Origin: Candidatus Kaiserbacteria bacterium
GTDB taxonomy: Bacteria; Patescibacteriota; Minisyncoccia; Phycocordibacterales; JABAAK01
Assembly: GCA_028820405.1 (NCBI GenBank)
Contig: JAPPJI010000026.1
Location: 1 to 55,925 of the forward strand
DNA: 55,925 nucleotides
Direction of reading: 5' to 3'
Position numbers and translations under genes: made by a program
In this document: positions 8,276-16,656 of the stretch, in pieces
How the letters are laid out: each line of letters starts with the position of its first letter
Position numbering within the stretch: the stretch's first letter is position 1
Notes under the pieces: generated by a model
The model's database searches: none
What the model was told of the DNA's origin: nothing
Seen by the model: the letters and a program-made list of their open reading frames with translations, nothing else

Positions 8276-9746
8276 TCTTTTTGTGCCGGCAGTTGCACTC
8301 GCTGCAATCGCCGGCTGCTATCTCGGGTCACTGTTCAGTGCGCCGACAGAGATCTTTGCACTTATTCTCATCGGTGCCTCCCTCTCCCTGTTTCTCTTCA
8401 GAAAACATCGCCGCATTGTACTTGTCACTGCCGCCATCATCGCCCTTCTTCTCGGCTTTCTCAGGATAGCTGCCGATATTTCAAGACAGACGGACGCACT
8501 TATCGCAGAACACCCCGGCACTGTTTCCGTCACCGGATCGGTTATCAGTGACATTGAACACCGGAAGTCATACAGTCGATACACCGCTGCAGTCAGGACA
8601 ATAAACAATGTGCCGATTGATCAGGAATCGTCGATCCTTGTGTATGAACCATATCCGTCACGATGCGTTACTGGCGAAGACGTCACTTTCTCCGCAACAC
8701 TCATTGAGCCGGAAGACTTCGTCACTGAAACAGGTCGTGTCTTTCCGTACCGACAGTATCTCCGACAATTTAACATACACGCTCTCGCCTTCGTTGATGG
8801 AACATCGTGCGAAGGATCACCTGATCAATTGATGTTATTTGCAACACTGCGACAGAAGTTTATGCATGCGATGCATCGTGTTCTCCCGATGCAGGAAGCA
8901 TCACTCCTCGGCGGCCTCATCCTCGGTCTGCGCGGATCTTTGTCACCGGAACTTCTTGATGCATTTCGAATAACAGGACTTATTCATATCATTGTTCTCT
9001 CCGGACACAATGTGACACTTGTCGCAGAAGCAACAAGACGACTTGCCGCACGAGCAGGGAACAGAGCATCTCTCATCATCGCTCTCATTACTATCATTGC
9101 ATTTGTTCTTCTCTCAGGAGCACAGACTGCAGCAATCCGTGCAGGAACAATGGCAGTCATTGCACTGATCGCCCGGTCCGCACATCGTGAATATGACGGC
9201 ATACGCGCCCTCCTCTTTGTTGCAATGATCATGACACTCCTTGACCCGAACCAGGCGTTGTTTAATATTTCATTCCATCTTTCCTTTCTTGCCACACTCG
9301 GCCTTCTCTTGTTCGCCCCAATCCTTGAACACTATGTTCGGTGGGTGCCGGAAAAAATGGAGTTGCGCGGCGTTGTTGTTTCCACCATCGCCGTTCAGTG
9401 CACCCTTCTTCCGTACCTTGCATATGCAATTGGTGAAGTTTCGATCATTGGTATTGTTGCAAACATTATCATCCTCCCCCTTGTGCCGATAGCAATGGCG
9501 GCGGGTGCGGCGGTAACCATTGTTACCCTCTTCTCATCAGTACTCGGCATACTCATCATGCCCGCAGCATACATACCGCTGCACACAATACTGCAAACCG
9601 CTTCACTCCTCTCCGAAGTACCGCACGCAACAATGACGCTCCCGGCATTTCCGGTCCTGCTGACCGCTGTCGCAACGGTTATCGTTATCGGAATCGGAGC
9701 AGCACTGCACCGCCGCCACAACGAACATGTCTTTGATGCAAAATAA
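8268..9746 (+). CDS. comEC: ComEC/Rec2-family DNA uptake channel
   Basis: The inner-membrane channel that passes single-stranded transforming DNA into the cytoplasm. The order is several N-terminal membrane segments, an OB-like soluble part with VTGSVISDIEH, and the competence domain of many membrane helices with GLIHIIVLSGHNVTLV, the family's hallmark loop. At 492 residues it ends after the membrane domain and lacks the C-terminal metallo-beta-lactamase-like nuclease of full-length ComEC. The start overlaps recJ, so the two are coexpressed. A pilus-type ATPase at 27201-28877 may belong to the same uptake function. Confidence 0.87.
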   Translation: MSSLFVPAVALAAIAGCYLGSLFSAPTEIFALILIGASLSLFLFRKHRRIVLVTAAIIALLLGFLRIAADISRQTDALIAEHPGTVSVTGSVISDIEHRKSYSRYTAAVRTINNVPIDQESSILVYEPYPSRCVTGEDVTFSATLIEPEDFVTETGRVFPYRQYLRQFNIHALAFVDGTSCEGSPDQLMLFATLRQKFMHAMHRVLPMQEASLLGGLILGLRGSLSPELLDAFRITGLIHIIVLSGHNVTLVAEATRRLAARAGNRASLIIALITIIAFVLLSGAQTAAIRAGTMAVIALIARSAHREYDGIRALLFVAMIMTLLDPNQALFNISFHLSFLATLGLLLFAPILEHYVRWVPEKMELRGVVVSTIAVQCTLLPYLAYAIGEVSIIGIVANIIILPLVPIAMAAGAAVTIVTLFSSVLGILIMPAAYIPLHTILQTASLLSEVPHATMTLPAFPVLLTAVATVIVIGIGAALHRRHNEHVFDAK

Positions 9747-9776
9747 AAGCGTCCGAGAGATGTTCTCTCGGACGCT
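9741..9776 (-). terminator. Terminator of the ankyrin gene
   Basis: A 13-bp stem (AGCGTCCGAGAGA with TCTCTCGGACGCT, loop of 3, positions 9748-9776) followed on the minus strand by TTTTATTTT. The T-run overlaps the comEC stop codon, so it faces the minus-strand gene. Confidence 0.85.
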
Positions 9777-9783
9777 TAGTCGT

Positions 9784-10491
9784 CTAGAAGGTTCTGTGTT
9801 TGATGTCTTCTGCAATTTTTTTGCAGAGTATTCTCGGAATCACCTCCGATTGCTCAAAATAATCGATCGGCATTTTGCCGGATCGATCCATCTTGCAGAC
9901 ATTAGCACCGGCGTTGACCAGGTGATCAACAACCTTCGGGAGTTTTCTCTGACACGCAATCATGAGTGCCGTCCTCCCCAAGTTATCACACTGATCAATT
10001 TCCGCACCGACATCAGCGAGAAGAATGGTTACCCGCTCACTGTCTTCCGACACTGCGTGAAACAGCGGGGTCCTCCCCTCACTGTCACGTTTATTGATGT
10101 CAGCCCCCATCCCGACAAGGAAGGAGGATGTTTCCACGTCGTCGCATATTGCGGCAATGTGGATTGACGTTTTCCCCTCCTTATTTTCCGAGTTGACCGT
10201 GACGCCCGATTGCATGAGCAGGTCAACGATCTCAAGGCTGATGCCTTCTTCGCCAAAGAGGGCGTAGAAGAGCACCGGGTCTCCGACAAAGTCACGCGTA
10301 TGCGGATCGGCCCCGCTCTGGATCAGAATTTCAACCGCCTTCGTACGACCTTGTTCTACGGCGTACATAAGCGGAGTCATTCCGTCACCATCACGAATCA
10401 GGACCGCACTTTTTTCCTTCTCGATGATCTGACGAAGCCAGGGAACATTTCCCCTGGACGCCGCCTCGAAAACCGACCTTACCTTTGACAT
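9784..10491 (-). CDS. Ankyrin-repeat protein
   Basis: This 235-residue protein is nearly all ankyrin repeats, protein-interaction modules of about 33 residues. Recognisable units include DGMTPLMYAVEQGRTKAVEI, GKTSIHIAAICDD, GRTPLFHAVSED and GRTALMIACQRKL, each followed by a D/N-x-x-G-x-T turn, about six in all. No signal peptide or membrane segment is seen, so it should be cytoplasmic unless secreted by another route. I chose ATG 10491 because GGGGAG (10499-10494) lies just before it; an upstream in-frame ATG at 10542 lacks such a signal. It ends at a strong terminator. Its ribosome binding site could pair with C-rich small RNAs found in the window. Confidence 0.85.
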   Translation of the reverse strand: MSKVRSVFEAASRGNVPWLRQIIEKEKSAVLIRDGDGMTPLMYAVEQGRTKAVEILIQSGADPHTRDFVGDPVLFYALFGEEGISLEIVDLLMQSGVTVNSENKEGKTSIHIAAICDDVETSSFLVGMGADINKRDSEGRTPLFHAVSEDSERVTILLADVGAEIDQCDNLGRTALMIACQRKLPKVVDHLVNAGANVCKMDRSGKMPIDYFEQSEVIPRILCKKIAEDIKHRTF

Positions 10492-10673
10492 ATCTCCCCT
10501 TTCTACTACGTGTGTTAGTGCTACTGGTTGATGCTTGTACAAATGTCATGGCAAATTAGTTGTATGTCCACATAGTGCCATAAATTGGTCAATTTGTACA
10601 GAAAACCCTTCTATTACAAGGCTTTTTGACCATTTTATTTTATATTTGTCAATAATTTTAGATATGAGGGCAT
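10492..10673. other. AT-rich intergenic stretch, no gene seen
   Basis: This stretch separates the ankyrin gene from the small RNA pair. It has an inverted repeat TGGTCAA...TTGACCA with a long loop (near 10588 and 10626) and could hold the ankyrin gene promoter, but no convincing pair of -35 and -10 boxes could be fixed. Confidence 0.4.
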
Positions 10674-10763
10674 AAAAAATGGGGCGGATCCGTAGATCCA
10701 CCCCGCAAGACCTGGAGAGTCTTTGGCACTACCAATCCTCGCCTCGTGGACTAATCAGTGCTT
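10674..10763 (-). ncRNA. Small RNA with CUCUCC loop and UACG-capped terminator
   Basis: On the minus strand TATACT (10775-10770) is followed about 7 nt later by a 90-nt unit ending in a terminator. Three hairpins follow one another: a long stem closed by GCACU/AGUGC with inner UUAGUCC/GGAUUGG, a short stem AAGAC/GUCUU whose loop is UCUCCAG, and a 10-bp stem 10681-10690 / 10695-10704 with a UACG loop followed by A and six T. No ORF of note lies inside. I compared it with signal recognition particle RNA from memory and found no match. The loop could pair with GGAG-type ribosome binding sites. Confidence 0.7.
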
Positions 10764-10805
10764 ACCCTTAGTATAGCGGTTTTTTGAAGGGTACTGGCAG
10801 TGCAT

Positions 10806-10883
10806 AAAAAATAGGTGCATAACTTGCAGAAACGTTATGCACCTACCACAGGAGGTACCCGGGTAATGAAGATCCATTACCTC
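10806..10883 (-). ncRNA. Small RNA with paired GGAGG and CCUCC segments
   Basis: A second minus-strand unit, upstream of and in tandem with the previous one. TATACT (10895-10890) is followed by a transcript of about 78 nt. Its 5' end carries GGAGGTAATG, which can fold onto CATTACC (10868-10862) and onto TACCTCC (10857-10851). The 3' end is an 11-bp terminator stem, AGGTGCATAAC with GTTATGCACCT (10813-10844), followed by A and six T. The GGAGG-TA-ATG looks like a ribosome binding site plus start codon, but the frame from that ATG runs through the terminator and looks random, so I call it RNA. Which fold prevails is unknown. Confidence 0.65.
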
Positions 10884-10936
10884 CACAAGAGTATACCGCT
10901 TTTTTACCGCCAAGCAAACACTCGTGCACAGCGGTG

Positions 10937-10942
10937 TATACT
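10937..10942 (+). promoter_or_regulatory. -10 box of the type IV secretion-like cluster
   Basis: TATACT ends 8 nt before ATG 10951, predicting a nearly leaderless first gene. It faces away from the small RNA promoter at 10895-10890. Confidence 0.6.
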
Positions 10943-10950
10943 TGCACTAT

Positions 10951-11394
10951 ATGCGGTTTCAGGTCCCTCAAAATCTCGACATACCGGATACTATTTTTTT
11001 CGGCATGAGCTTTAAACAGATTCTCTACATCGGCGGCGGCATCGGATTTCTCCTCATCCTCTACCTGGTCACCGGCAGTTTTGTCATTTCTGTCGTATTT
11101 GGTGCACCGGTTTGTATGCTGGCCGGTTTCCTTGCATTCTTTCGTCTGAACAATCAGTCATTCATCGTCATCCTCCAGTCGATGATGCAATTTATGACAA
11201 AGAAAAGAATGTACGTGTGGCGACAGGAAGGGAGTCGTGTGTATACCCAGCGGAAGGTTAACAAAAAGAGGGGAAAGAGGGAATCGAAACATCAGGATGG
11301 TGAGAGTGACCGCGGTCGTGTGCAGAACCTCAACTCCAATCTTATTTTCGACGATAATCCCATTGATAACCAGGAACCTGATGTCGTCATATGA
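10951..11394 (+). CDS. PrgI-like membrane protein of type IV secretion cluster
   Basis: PrgI-family proteins are small inner-membrane components found next to VirB4 ATPases in conjugation-like machines of Gram-positive bacteria and Patescibacteria. The 147-residue protein starts MRFQVPQNLDIPD, typical of the family, followed by two close membrane segments (about residues 25-67) and a soluble basic tail rich in Lys and Arg. I use ATG 10951 because of the -10 box 8 nt upstream; the frame is open to a GTG at 10924 that would overlap that box. The stop overlaps the next gene by 4 nt. Confidence 0.8.
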   Translation: MRFQVPQNLDIPDTIFFGMSFKQILYIGGGIGFLLILYLVTGSFVISVVFGAPVCMLAGFLAFFRLNNQSFIVILQSMMQFMTKKRMYVWRQEGSRVYTQRKVNKKRGKRESKHQDGESDRGRVQNLNSNLIFDDNPIDNQEPDVVI

Positions 11395-11993
11395 CCACCA
11401 CTACCACGCAATCATTCGTACCGGTCAAGGAAATTCGCGACGGCATTATCATTCGTGATGACGGTATTCTCTGTGCAGTTATCCTTGTCTCACCAATCAA
11501 TTTCAACCTGAAGTCAGATGCTGAACGCGAGGCAATCACGTTTCAGTTCCAATCGGTTCTCAACTCACTTGAGGTCGGCGTCCAAATACTCATCCAGTCA
11601 CGGCGACTGAATATCAAGGGATACCTCACCTTTCTGGAGGATGTTTATAAAAATCAGCCGAACGAACTGCTCGGGCTGCAAACTCGTGAGTACATCAACT
11701 TCATCAAAGATTTCACCGAGTCAAATGAAATCATGACAAAGCAATTCTTCGTTATCGTAACGTACTCACCGATACAGGCAAAGGGATTTTCTCTGCCGTT
11801 TGTGAAAAACAACACCGGATCTGACAAGTCACTGAGCGAAAACATATCGCAACTCTTGCAACGAACCTCGTTTATCCAAAACAACATTCGTTCGCTCGGT
11901 ATTCGCACCGCCCAGCTCGGAACAGACGAAGTAACCGAGCTGTTGTACCAAACATTCAACCCCGGTGATACACAGGCACCGCCTTCTGTATAA
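11391..11993 (+). CDS. VirB4/TraC N-terminal-domain protein
   Basis: This 200-residue soluble protein resembles the N-terminal non-ATPase domain of VirB4/TraC-type proteins. It opens with FVPVKEIRDGIIIRDDGILC, continues with a strand-helix pattern around FQFQSVLNSLEVGVQILIQS, and has FFVIVTYSP. The ATPase part is encoded separately just downstream, so the ancestral VirB4 appears split in two genes. It overlaps the PrgI-like gene by 4 nt and is followed after 11 nt by the ATPase gene, a layout that suggests the two products form one complex at the membrane. Confidence 0.72.
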   Translation: MTTTTTQSFVPVKEIRDGIIIRDDGILCAVILVSPINFNLKSDAEREAITFQFQSVLNSLEVGVQILIQSRRLNIKGYLTFLEDVYKNQPNELLGLQTREYINFIKDFTESNEIMTKQFFVIVTYSPIQAKGFSLPFVKNNTGSDKSLSENISQLLQRTSFIQNNIRSLGIRTAQLGTDEVTELLYQTFNPGDTQAPPSV

Positions 11994-11994
11994 T
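11989..11994 (+). promoter_or_regulatory. Possible internal -10 box before virB4-like gene
   Basis: TATAAT overlaps the previous gene's stop and ends 10 nt before ATG 12005. An AGGGAGG sits between them but only 1 nt from the ATG, too close for a normal Shine-Dalgarno site, so an internal start of transcription is the simpler reading. Confidence 0.4.
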
Positions 11995-12004
11995 AGAGGG
12001 AGGT

Positions 12005-13807
12005 ATGGGACTGTTTGACGTATTCAAAAAAAATGAAAAAGGGGATCCGACCGACGACTTTATCCCCGAAGAGATGTTCGGGCAAGAATCTGTCGGCATT
12101 CGTGATGTTATTGCTCCGGCAGCAATTCAGGTGACTCCGAAAAACATATCACTCGGGAACAAGTATGCCCGATCATTTGCCATTGTCTCGTATCCCCGTT
12201 TCCTCAACGAAGGGTGGTTCACTCCTATCATCAACCTCAACAAAGAATTTGATATCTCCATCTTCGTGCACCCGATGACGTCAAAGGATGTTCTGAGAAA
12301 GTTTCGGAAGAAGGTTGCACAGGTTGAGGGGCAAGTGATTGAACGTGAGCAGAAAGGACTTGTTCGTGATCCGAAACTTGATACCGCATACCACGACCTT
12401 GAAGAGCTTCGGAGCAAGATTCAGCAGGCAACGGAGCGTATGTTTGAAGTCGGTGTCTACATCACTATCTACGGAGAAAGTCTGGAAGAGATTGAAGATG
12501 TTGAGAAGGAAATGCGATCTGAGTTAGAAGGGCGCCTCATCTTTATCAAACCGACCGTATTTCAACAAGAGCAGGGATTCAAGAGCACGAGCCCGTTCGG
12601 CACTGACGTGCTTGCCATTCACACCAAGCTCAATTCAGACCCGCTCTCCAGTTTGTTCCCATTCGTCTCCTTCAACCTTTCCGCGGAGAAGGGTATTCTC
12701 TACGGCGTTAATCAACACAACGCCTCTCTCATTCTCTTTGACCGATTCTCACTGCCAAACTACAACTCTGTCACCTTCGCGACGTCCGGTGCGGGAAAGT
12801 CATACGCCATGAAGCTGGAGGTGCTCCGATCTCTCATGATCGGTGTCGATGTTATCGTCATTGACCCCGAACGTGAGTTTGAGCAGCTTGCAAAAGCGGT
12901 CAACGGACGATATTTTAACGTCTCCCTCAACTCAGAACATCACATCAACCCGTTCGATCTTCCGCCGGTTGACGAAGATGAGAATCCGGCAGACGTGCTG
13001 AAGAGTAACGTGATCAACCTTATCGGCTTCTTCCGAATCTTGTTTGATAATCTGAATAAAAATGAGGAGTCAATCATTGACCGTGCCATTTATGAAACCT
13101 ATGCCCTAAAAGATATTACCCCGTCTTCTGAGAGTTTTGAGAATATAGAGCCGCCGCTTCTCTCTGACTTCGCTCTCGTTCTCGGCGGTATTGAAGGCGG
13201 TGAAGATCTTGCGGAACGACTCAGCCGATACACGACGGGAACGTGGGCCGGGTTTGTGAATGAACCGACCAATATCAGCATGAATAAAAATTTGGTCGTG
13301 TTCTCCATTCGAGACATGGAAGAGGAACTCAAAACGGCGGCGATGTACATCATCACGAGATACATCTGGAACAGTATTCGACAAAATATCAGGAAACGTC
13401 TTCTTGTTGTCGACGAGGCATGGATCATGATGCAGGCGGAAGACACTGCGGCGTTCCTCTTCGGTCTGGTGAAGCGGGGAAGGAAATACTACCTCGGTAT
13501 CGGCACTATCACACAAGACGTCGGTGACTTCCTGGAATCCCGGTACGGCAGATCCATTCTCAACAACTCCTCACTCATTCTCCTCCTCCGGCAGTCAGCC
13601 ACCACCATTGATCTCGTGCAGGAGATATTTAACCTTACTGACAACGAAAAATACCTCCTCTTGGAGGCGAATGTCGGTGAAGGTCTTTTCATTGCCGGCT
13701 TGAAACGTGTTGCGATCAAAATCATCGCATCACTGACAGAAGACAAGATCATCACCACTGACCCGTCACAACTACTCAATATTGAGCGGGAAAAGATAGA
13801 GGTCTGA
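12005..13807 (+). CDS. virB4: VirB4-family type IV secretion ATPase
   Basis: A hexameric ATPase that powers assembly or transport in type IV secretion systems, acting at the cytoplasmic face. In 600 residues it has an N-terminal half of mixed helices, a Walker A motif TSGAGKSY near residues 260-267, and a Walker B motif RLLVVDEAWIMM near 465-476 with the VirB4-typical D-E-A-W. The later blocks TQDVGDFLESRYGRSIL and NSSLILLLRQS are conserved in the family. Its N-terminal partner domain is the gene just before. No coupling protein (VirD4) or relaxase lies in the window, so this may serve a pilus or uptake system rather than conjugation. Confidence 0.9.
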   Translation: MGLFDVFKKNEKGDPTDDFIPEEMFGQESVGIRDVIAPAAIQVTPKNISLGNKYARSFAIVSYPRFLNEGWFTPIINLNKEFDISIFVHPMTSKDVLRKFRKKVAQVEGQVIEREQKGLVRDPKLDTAYHDLEELRSKIQQATERMFEVGVYITIYGESLEEIEDVEKEMRSELEGRLIFIKPTVFQQEQGFKSTSPFGTDVLAIHTKLNSDPLSSLFPFVSFNLSAEKGILYGVNQHNASLILFDRFSLPNYNSVTFATSGAGKSYAMKLEVLRSLMIGVDVIVIDPEREFEQLAKAVNGRYFNVSLNSEHHINPFDLPPVDEDENPADVLKSNVINLIGFFRILFDNLNKNEESIIDRAIYETYALKDITPSSESFENIEPPLLSDFALVLGGIEGGEDLAERLSRYTTGTWAGFVNEPTNISMNKNLVVFSIRDMEEELKTAAMYIITRYIWNSIRQNIRKRLLVVDEAWIMMQAEDTAAFLFGLVKRGRKYYLGIGTITQDVGDFLESRYGRSILNNSSLILLLRQSATTIDLVQEIFNLTDNEKYLLLEANVGEGLFIAGLKRVAIKIIASLTEDKIITTDPSQLLNIEREKIEV

Positions 13808-13817
13808 TGCGGGCGGT

Positions 13818-14408
13818 ATGAATGACACCGAGAACAACGCCACCGAACAGTCCGCCGATCACGATGACGGCAGTCTCGGGGGAGCGGTCAGACAGGCTCG
13901 AGAACATGCCGGATCAGCGATTCATGGCAGTCTTGCCATTCTCTCATTCAGCATCGTTACCTGGCTCTTTGATGCTATTGGTGCCGTCATGACCAATATG
14001 CAGATATCACTCCTGAAGACATTGGTTACATTCTGGCCGATCAGTCTCGTTGTCGGCGTCACCACCGGCATCTTGTCAGCTATTTTTGAAGAGGTCGGTG
14101 AAACTGCTCTTGCAACCATCGGGTTTGTATTCGGTCTCCAGGCACTGCTCTCAACCATCGTTCTCTGCCTATTCATCTTCATTGCCACAACAGCACCTCG
14201 CGGCTATTTTTCTATCACCGACTACCTCGTGGCAGTTGGCGTCTTCCTCCTTGAGTGCATTCCTTTTCTCTCCAGTTTTGCATTCTGGGGTACGTTCAGT
14301 CTCTTCCTCCGAAGAAAATTGCTCCGAAAAGCGACCGGTCATATCACACCGGGGTCTTCTTTAGGAAACATCGGATCATCGATCGGAAGGGTGCTGGGTA
14401 AAAAGTGA
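13818..14408 (+). CDS. Multi-pass membrane protein of secretion cluster
   Basis: This 196-residue protein has an acidic, charged N-terminus of about 40 residues and then four or five hydrophobic segments, including SIVTWLFDAIGAVMTNMQIS, ISLVVGVTTGILSAIF and TIVLCLFIFIATTA. It ends with a basic cytoplasmic tail. I do not recognise a family. Position, strand and spacing (10 nt after virB4, 17 nt before the next gene) make it likely to be part of the membrane complex of the type IV secretion-like machine. Confidence 0.6.
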   Translation: MNDTENNATEQSADHDDGSLGGAVRQAREHAGSAIHGSLAILSFSIVTWLFDAIGAVMTNMQISLLKTLVTFWPISLVVGVTTGILSAIFEEVGETALATIGFVFGLQALLSTIVLCLFIFIATTAPRGYFSITDYLVAVGVFLLECIPFLSSFAFWGTFSLFLRRKLLRKATGHITPGSSLGNIGSSIGRVLGKK

Positions 14409-14411
14409 GCG

Positions 14412-14417
14412 TATACT
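14412..14417 (+). promoter_or_regulatory. -10 box before 14426 gene
   Basis: TATACT ends 8 nt before ATG 14426. It suggests an additional, leaderless transcript inside the secretion cluster. Confidence 0.5.
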
Positions 14418-14425
14418 AGTGGTAT

Positions 14426-15427
14426 ATGATCGCCCTTCGGTTTGCAGTGCCGCTCCTCTTCGGTCTTCTTTTTTTTATTCCGACCGCTCTTTTTGCCCAA
14501 CAGGTCGGAAGTCCGACCGCCTACCTCCTTGAAATAGATGAGGGAGTGCCGTCACCGGGGAAAGAGGTGACCGTACATATCCGAGGAGAAGATGAGCGGG
14601 TAACGAGTATTCGGTCCATTCGGTGGTTTGTCGACGGTCAGGAACGAACTGCATATACCGACAAGATGTCGCTGAAAGAAGTTGTCGGCAATCAGCAAAA
14701 ACGGATCGTGGCACGCATCGTCTATTCAGTCCAGGGCGGCATACGTCGATATATAAACGCAACCACCGCTATCAATCCCGTTACGTTTGATCTGCTGTGG
14801 GAGGGGCACTCCGTTACCACCCCCCGATATCGCGGATATCCGCTTGCCGGTCCGCAGGTTCCCATCCATGTGTACGCAGAAATCCAGTATATTGACAGAA
14901 ATGGCATAACCTATGATGAAAATGATTTTTCCTTTGTGTGGGAGGTCGAAACATCGTTTCATGAAGACACCGGACCGGGAGTGAGCAGTATTGTCTATGA
15001 AAAAGGGGGGTCACTGATTAACAATGACGTCTACATACTCGCACGGGCGACACTCATCAATGACCACACCGTTCGGTTTCGAAAAGCTGTCAGTATCCCG
15101 ATAACAGAATCCCGCATCATCGTCTACCCCTACACCGTTACCCGAGGCCTTATTACCGAACGAGCCATCCCATCAGACGTCGCAATACGAAAACAACCGC
15201 TAACCACCTCACTGTACCCGTTTTTCTTCAGTAGGGAAGATTTTGAAAATCCGAACGCCATATCCTACACCTGGAATATCCGTGACGGTCTGTCACCGCT
15301 GCAGCAGGGGAGGAAAGTTGATATCTCACTGCGCGGAGAAGATACGATAATTCCGGTACAGGTGTCAGCACAAAACAGAGAAAAGACGCAACAGAAAGCG
15401 CAAAACACACTGAACGTCAGTCTCTAA
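14426..15427 (+). CDS. Exported beta-rich protein of secretion cluster
   Basis: The 333-residue protein begins with a clear signal peptide (RFAVPLLFGLLFFIPTALFA, then a likely cut after AQQ) and has no other membrane segment. The body is beta-rich, with Ig- or PKD-like stretches such as DEGVPSPGKEVTVHIRGED, SIRWFVDGQERTAY and NAISYTWNIRDG. Such domains are common in cell-surface proteins. Function unknown. It lies between two membrane-protein genes of the secretion cluster and has its own TATACT box, so it may be an extracytoplasmic part of the machine. Confidence 0.6.
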   Translation: MIALRFAVPLLFGLLFFIPTALFAQQVGSPTAYLLEIDEGVPSPGKEVTVHIRGEDERVTSIRSIRWFVDGQERTAYTDKMSLKEVVGNQQKRIVARIVYSVQGGIRRYINATTAINPVTFDLLWEGHSVTTPRYRGYPLAGPQVPIHVYAEIQYIDRNGITYDENDFSFVWEVETSFHEDTGPGVSSIVYEKGGSLINNDVYILARATLINDHTVRFRKAVSIPITESRIIVYPYTVTRGLITERAIPSDVAIRKQPLTTSLYPFFFSREDFENPNAISYTWNIRDGLSPLQQGRKVDISLRGEDTIIPVQVSAQNREKTQQKAQNTLNVSL

Positions 15428-15442
15428 GCCATCAAACTACGT

Positions 15443-15448
15443 TATACT
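15443..15448 (+). promoter_or_regulatory. -10 box before VirB2-like gene
   Basis: TATACT ends 6 nt before ATG 15455. Confidence 0.5.
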
Positions 15449-15454
15449 GGCGAT

Positions 15455-16591
15455 ATGCGTTTGTGCAAGCGAACACTGTACAACATACTCCTCATCGCAC
15501 CGATCTGCTTCATTATTTTTTCTAGTACTATTGCCATACATGCACAGGAAGAATCTGATTCGGGAGAAAAATGCAACGTTCAGACAGACGGTCTGAAATG
15601 TATATCATTTGTCACTGAGGTGGGGGATTGGTTTAACCTTACCGGCGGTGAGGGGAGAGGGGTTCCGAGTGTTATCAACGGCATTATACGAATTGCGTTC
15701 TCCGTTTCCAGTGTTCTCCTCGTCCTCTATATCGCATGGTATGGTACCGCCCTCATATATCAACAAATGACCGGTGATATTTTTCGGGCGGGGAAAGCAA
15801 AGAGTAACATGATCGGTGCAATTTACGGCATCAGTGTTCTCCTCTGCTCCTACATCATTCTCGACTTTTTTGTCCCCAGCCTCCTCAACAAGCAGGCATT
15901 CCTCGAGAGTGAATATGACGAAGTGTGGGAGCAGGCACCCGAAGATTTCGTCTTTCTCAATCGTCCGATATATGACTGTGGCGGCGATCTCTCCGACAAA
16001 GTAATACATTCCTTCATAGCGTCAGCCCCTCTCACCAAAGGATACGGAACAGACAGCAGAGATTTACGGTATCCGGCTCTCGACAAGATAGATTTTTCAT
16101 TGGAAGTAAAACCATATACCGAAATAGAGTTGTTTGATCCTGAAACATGCTCTAAAAAGTTGGAGTATCCGGGGGATTATGATCTGGATATCAAACTCCT
16201 CTACTCATCATCGCAAGCAAACCCTTCGATAGTGTCCATCGACATTCCATACAATCCGTCACGTACCATACAAGAAATCAAAAGAACAACGGCAGGGCAA
16301 CCGCAACCGAATATAAGTAGGAAGGTTTTTGCCATTGTTTTGGTAAGTATTGGAGATAAACAGTATAGGAGCAGACTCTTTGAAGAAGATTTAAACCCTA
16401 CTGCCGTGTGGGAGTATACTGTCACGGAACGACGGTCCGGGTCATGCCCGAACAGAAAGGGGTACATTGCATTCATGTATGAATTTATTGACGTAATGAA
16501 CGATTGGTCGTGGAATGATTGCAAGATTGAACTAACCGGTCCGGTAGAGGCATCGGCGTACGAAAAGCATATTCAAGGTATTCGAAACTAG
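15455..16591 (+). CDS. VirB2/TrbC-like membrane protein with long tail
   Basis: The protein has a signal peptide (NILLIAPICFIIFSSTIAIHA), a short Cys-containing segment, and then two hydrophobic helices in the pattern of VirB2/TrbC pilins: IIRIAFSVSSVLLVLYIAWY and a second near GAIYGISVLLCSYIILDFF. VirB2 pilins are only about 100 residues; this one carries a further 230-residue soluble domain with several Cys. It might be a minor pilin or membrane platform of the secretion-like machine. The tail resembles nothing I know. The last third has less of the C-rich codon bias of its neighbours. Confidence 0.55.
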   Translation: MRLCKRTLYNILLIAPICFIIFSSTIAIHAQEESDSGEKCNVQTDGLKCISFVTEVGDWFNLTGGEGRGVPSVINGIIRIAFSVSSVLLVLYIAWYGTALIYQQMTGDIFRAGKAKSNMIGAIYGISVLLCSYIILDFFVPSLLNKQAFLESEYDEVWEQAPEDFVFLNRPIYDCGGDLSDKVIHSFIASAPLTKGYGTDSRDLRYPALDKIDFSLEVKPYTEIELFDPETCSKKLEYPGDYDLDIKLLYSSSQANPSIVSIDIPYNPSRTIQEIKRTTAGQPQPNISRKVFAIVLVSIGDKQYRSRLFEEDLNPTAVWEYTVTERRSGSCPNRKGYIAFMYEFIDVMNDWSWNDCKIELTGPVEASAYEKHIQGIRN

Positions 16592-16636
16592 CCGTAATTA
16601 AACAAATGAAGTATTATCAGTAAGTCTCGGGTGGTA

Positions 16637-16642
16637 TATACT
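16637..16642 (+). promoter_or_regulatory. -10 box of yidC
   Basis: TATACT ends 14 nt before ATG 16657, so the predicted leader is only about 7 nt. Confidence 0.5.
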
Positions 16643-16656
16643 ACATTCACGCATAC

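Noticed and set aside
9784-10167. Plus-strand open frames of about 146 codons (9727-10167) over the ankyrin gene
   Set aside because: The minus frame has regular ankyrin repeats, a ribosome binding site and a terminator; the plus frames are their complement and start inside comEC.
10674-10763. Signal recognition particle RNA
   Set aside because: The conserved SRP core (GGUCAGGUCCGGAAGGAAGC type) is absent, and the hairpin order differs.
10806-10883. Small protein gene starting at the GGAGGTAATG motif
   Set aside because: The 40-codon frame runs through the terminator hairpin into the next promoter and has random-looking composition.
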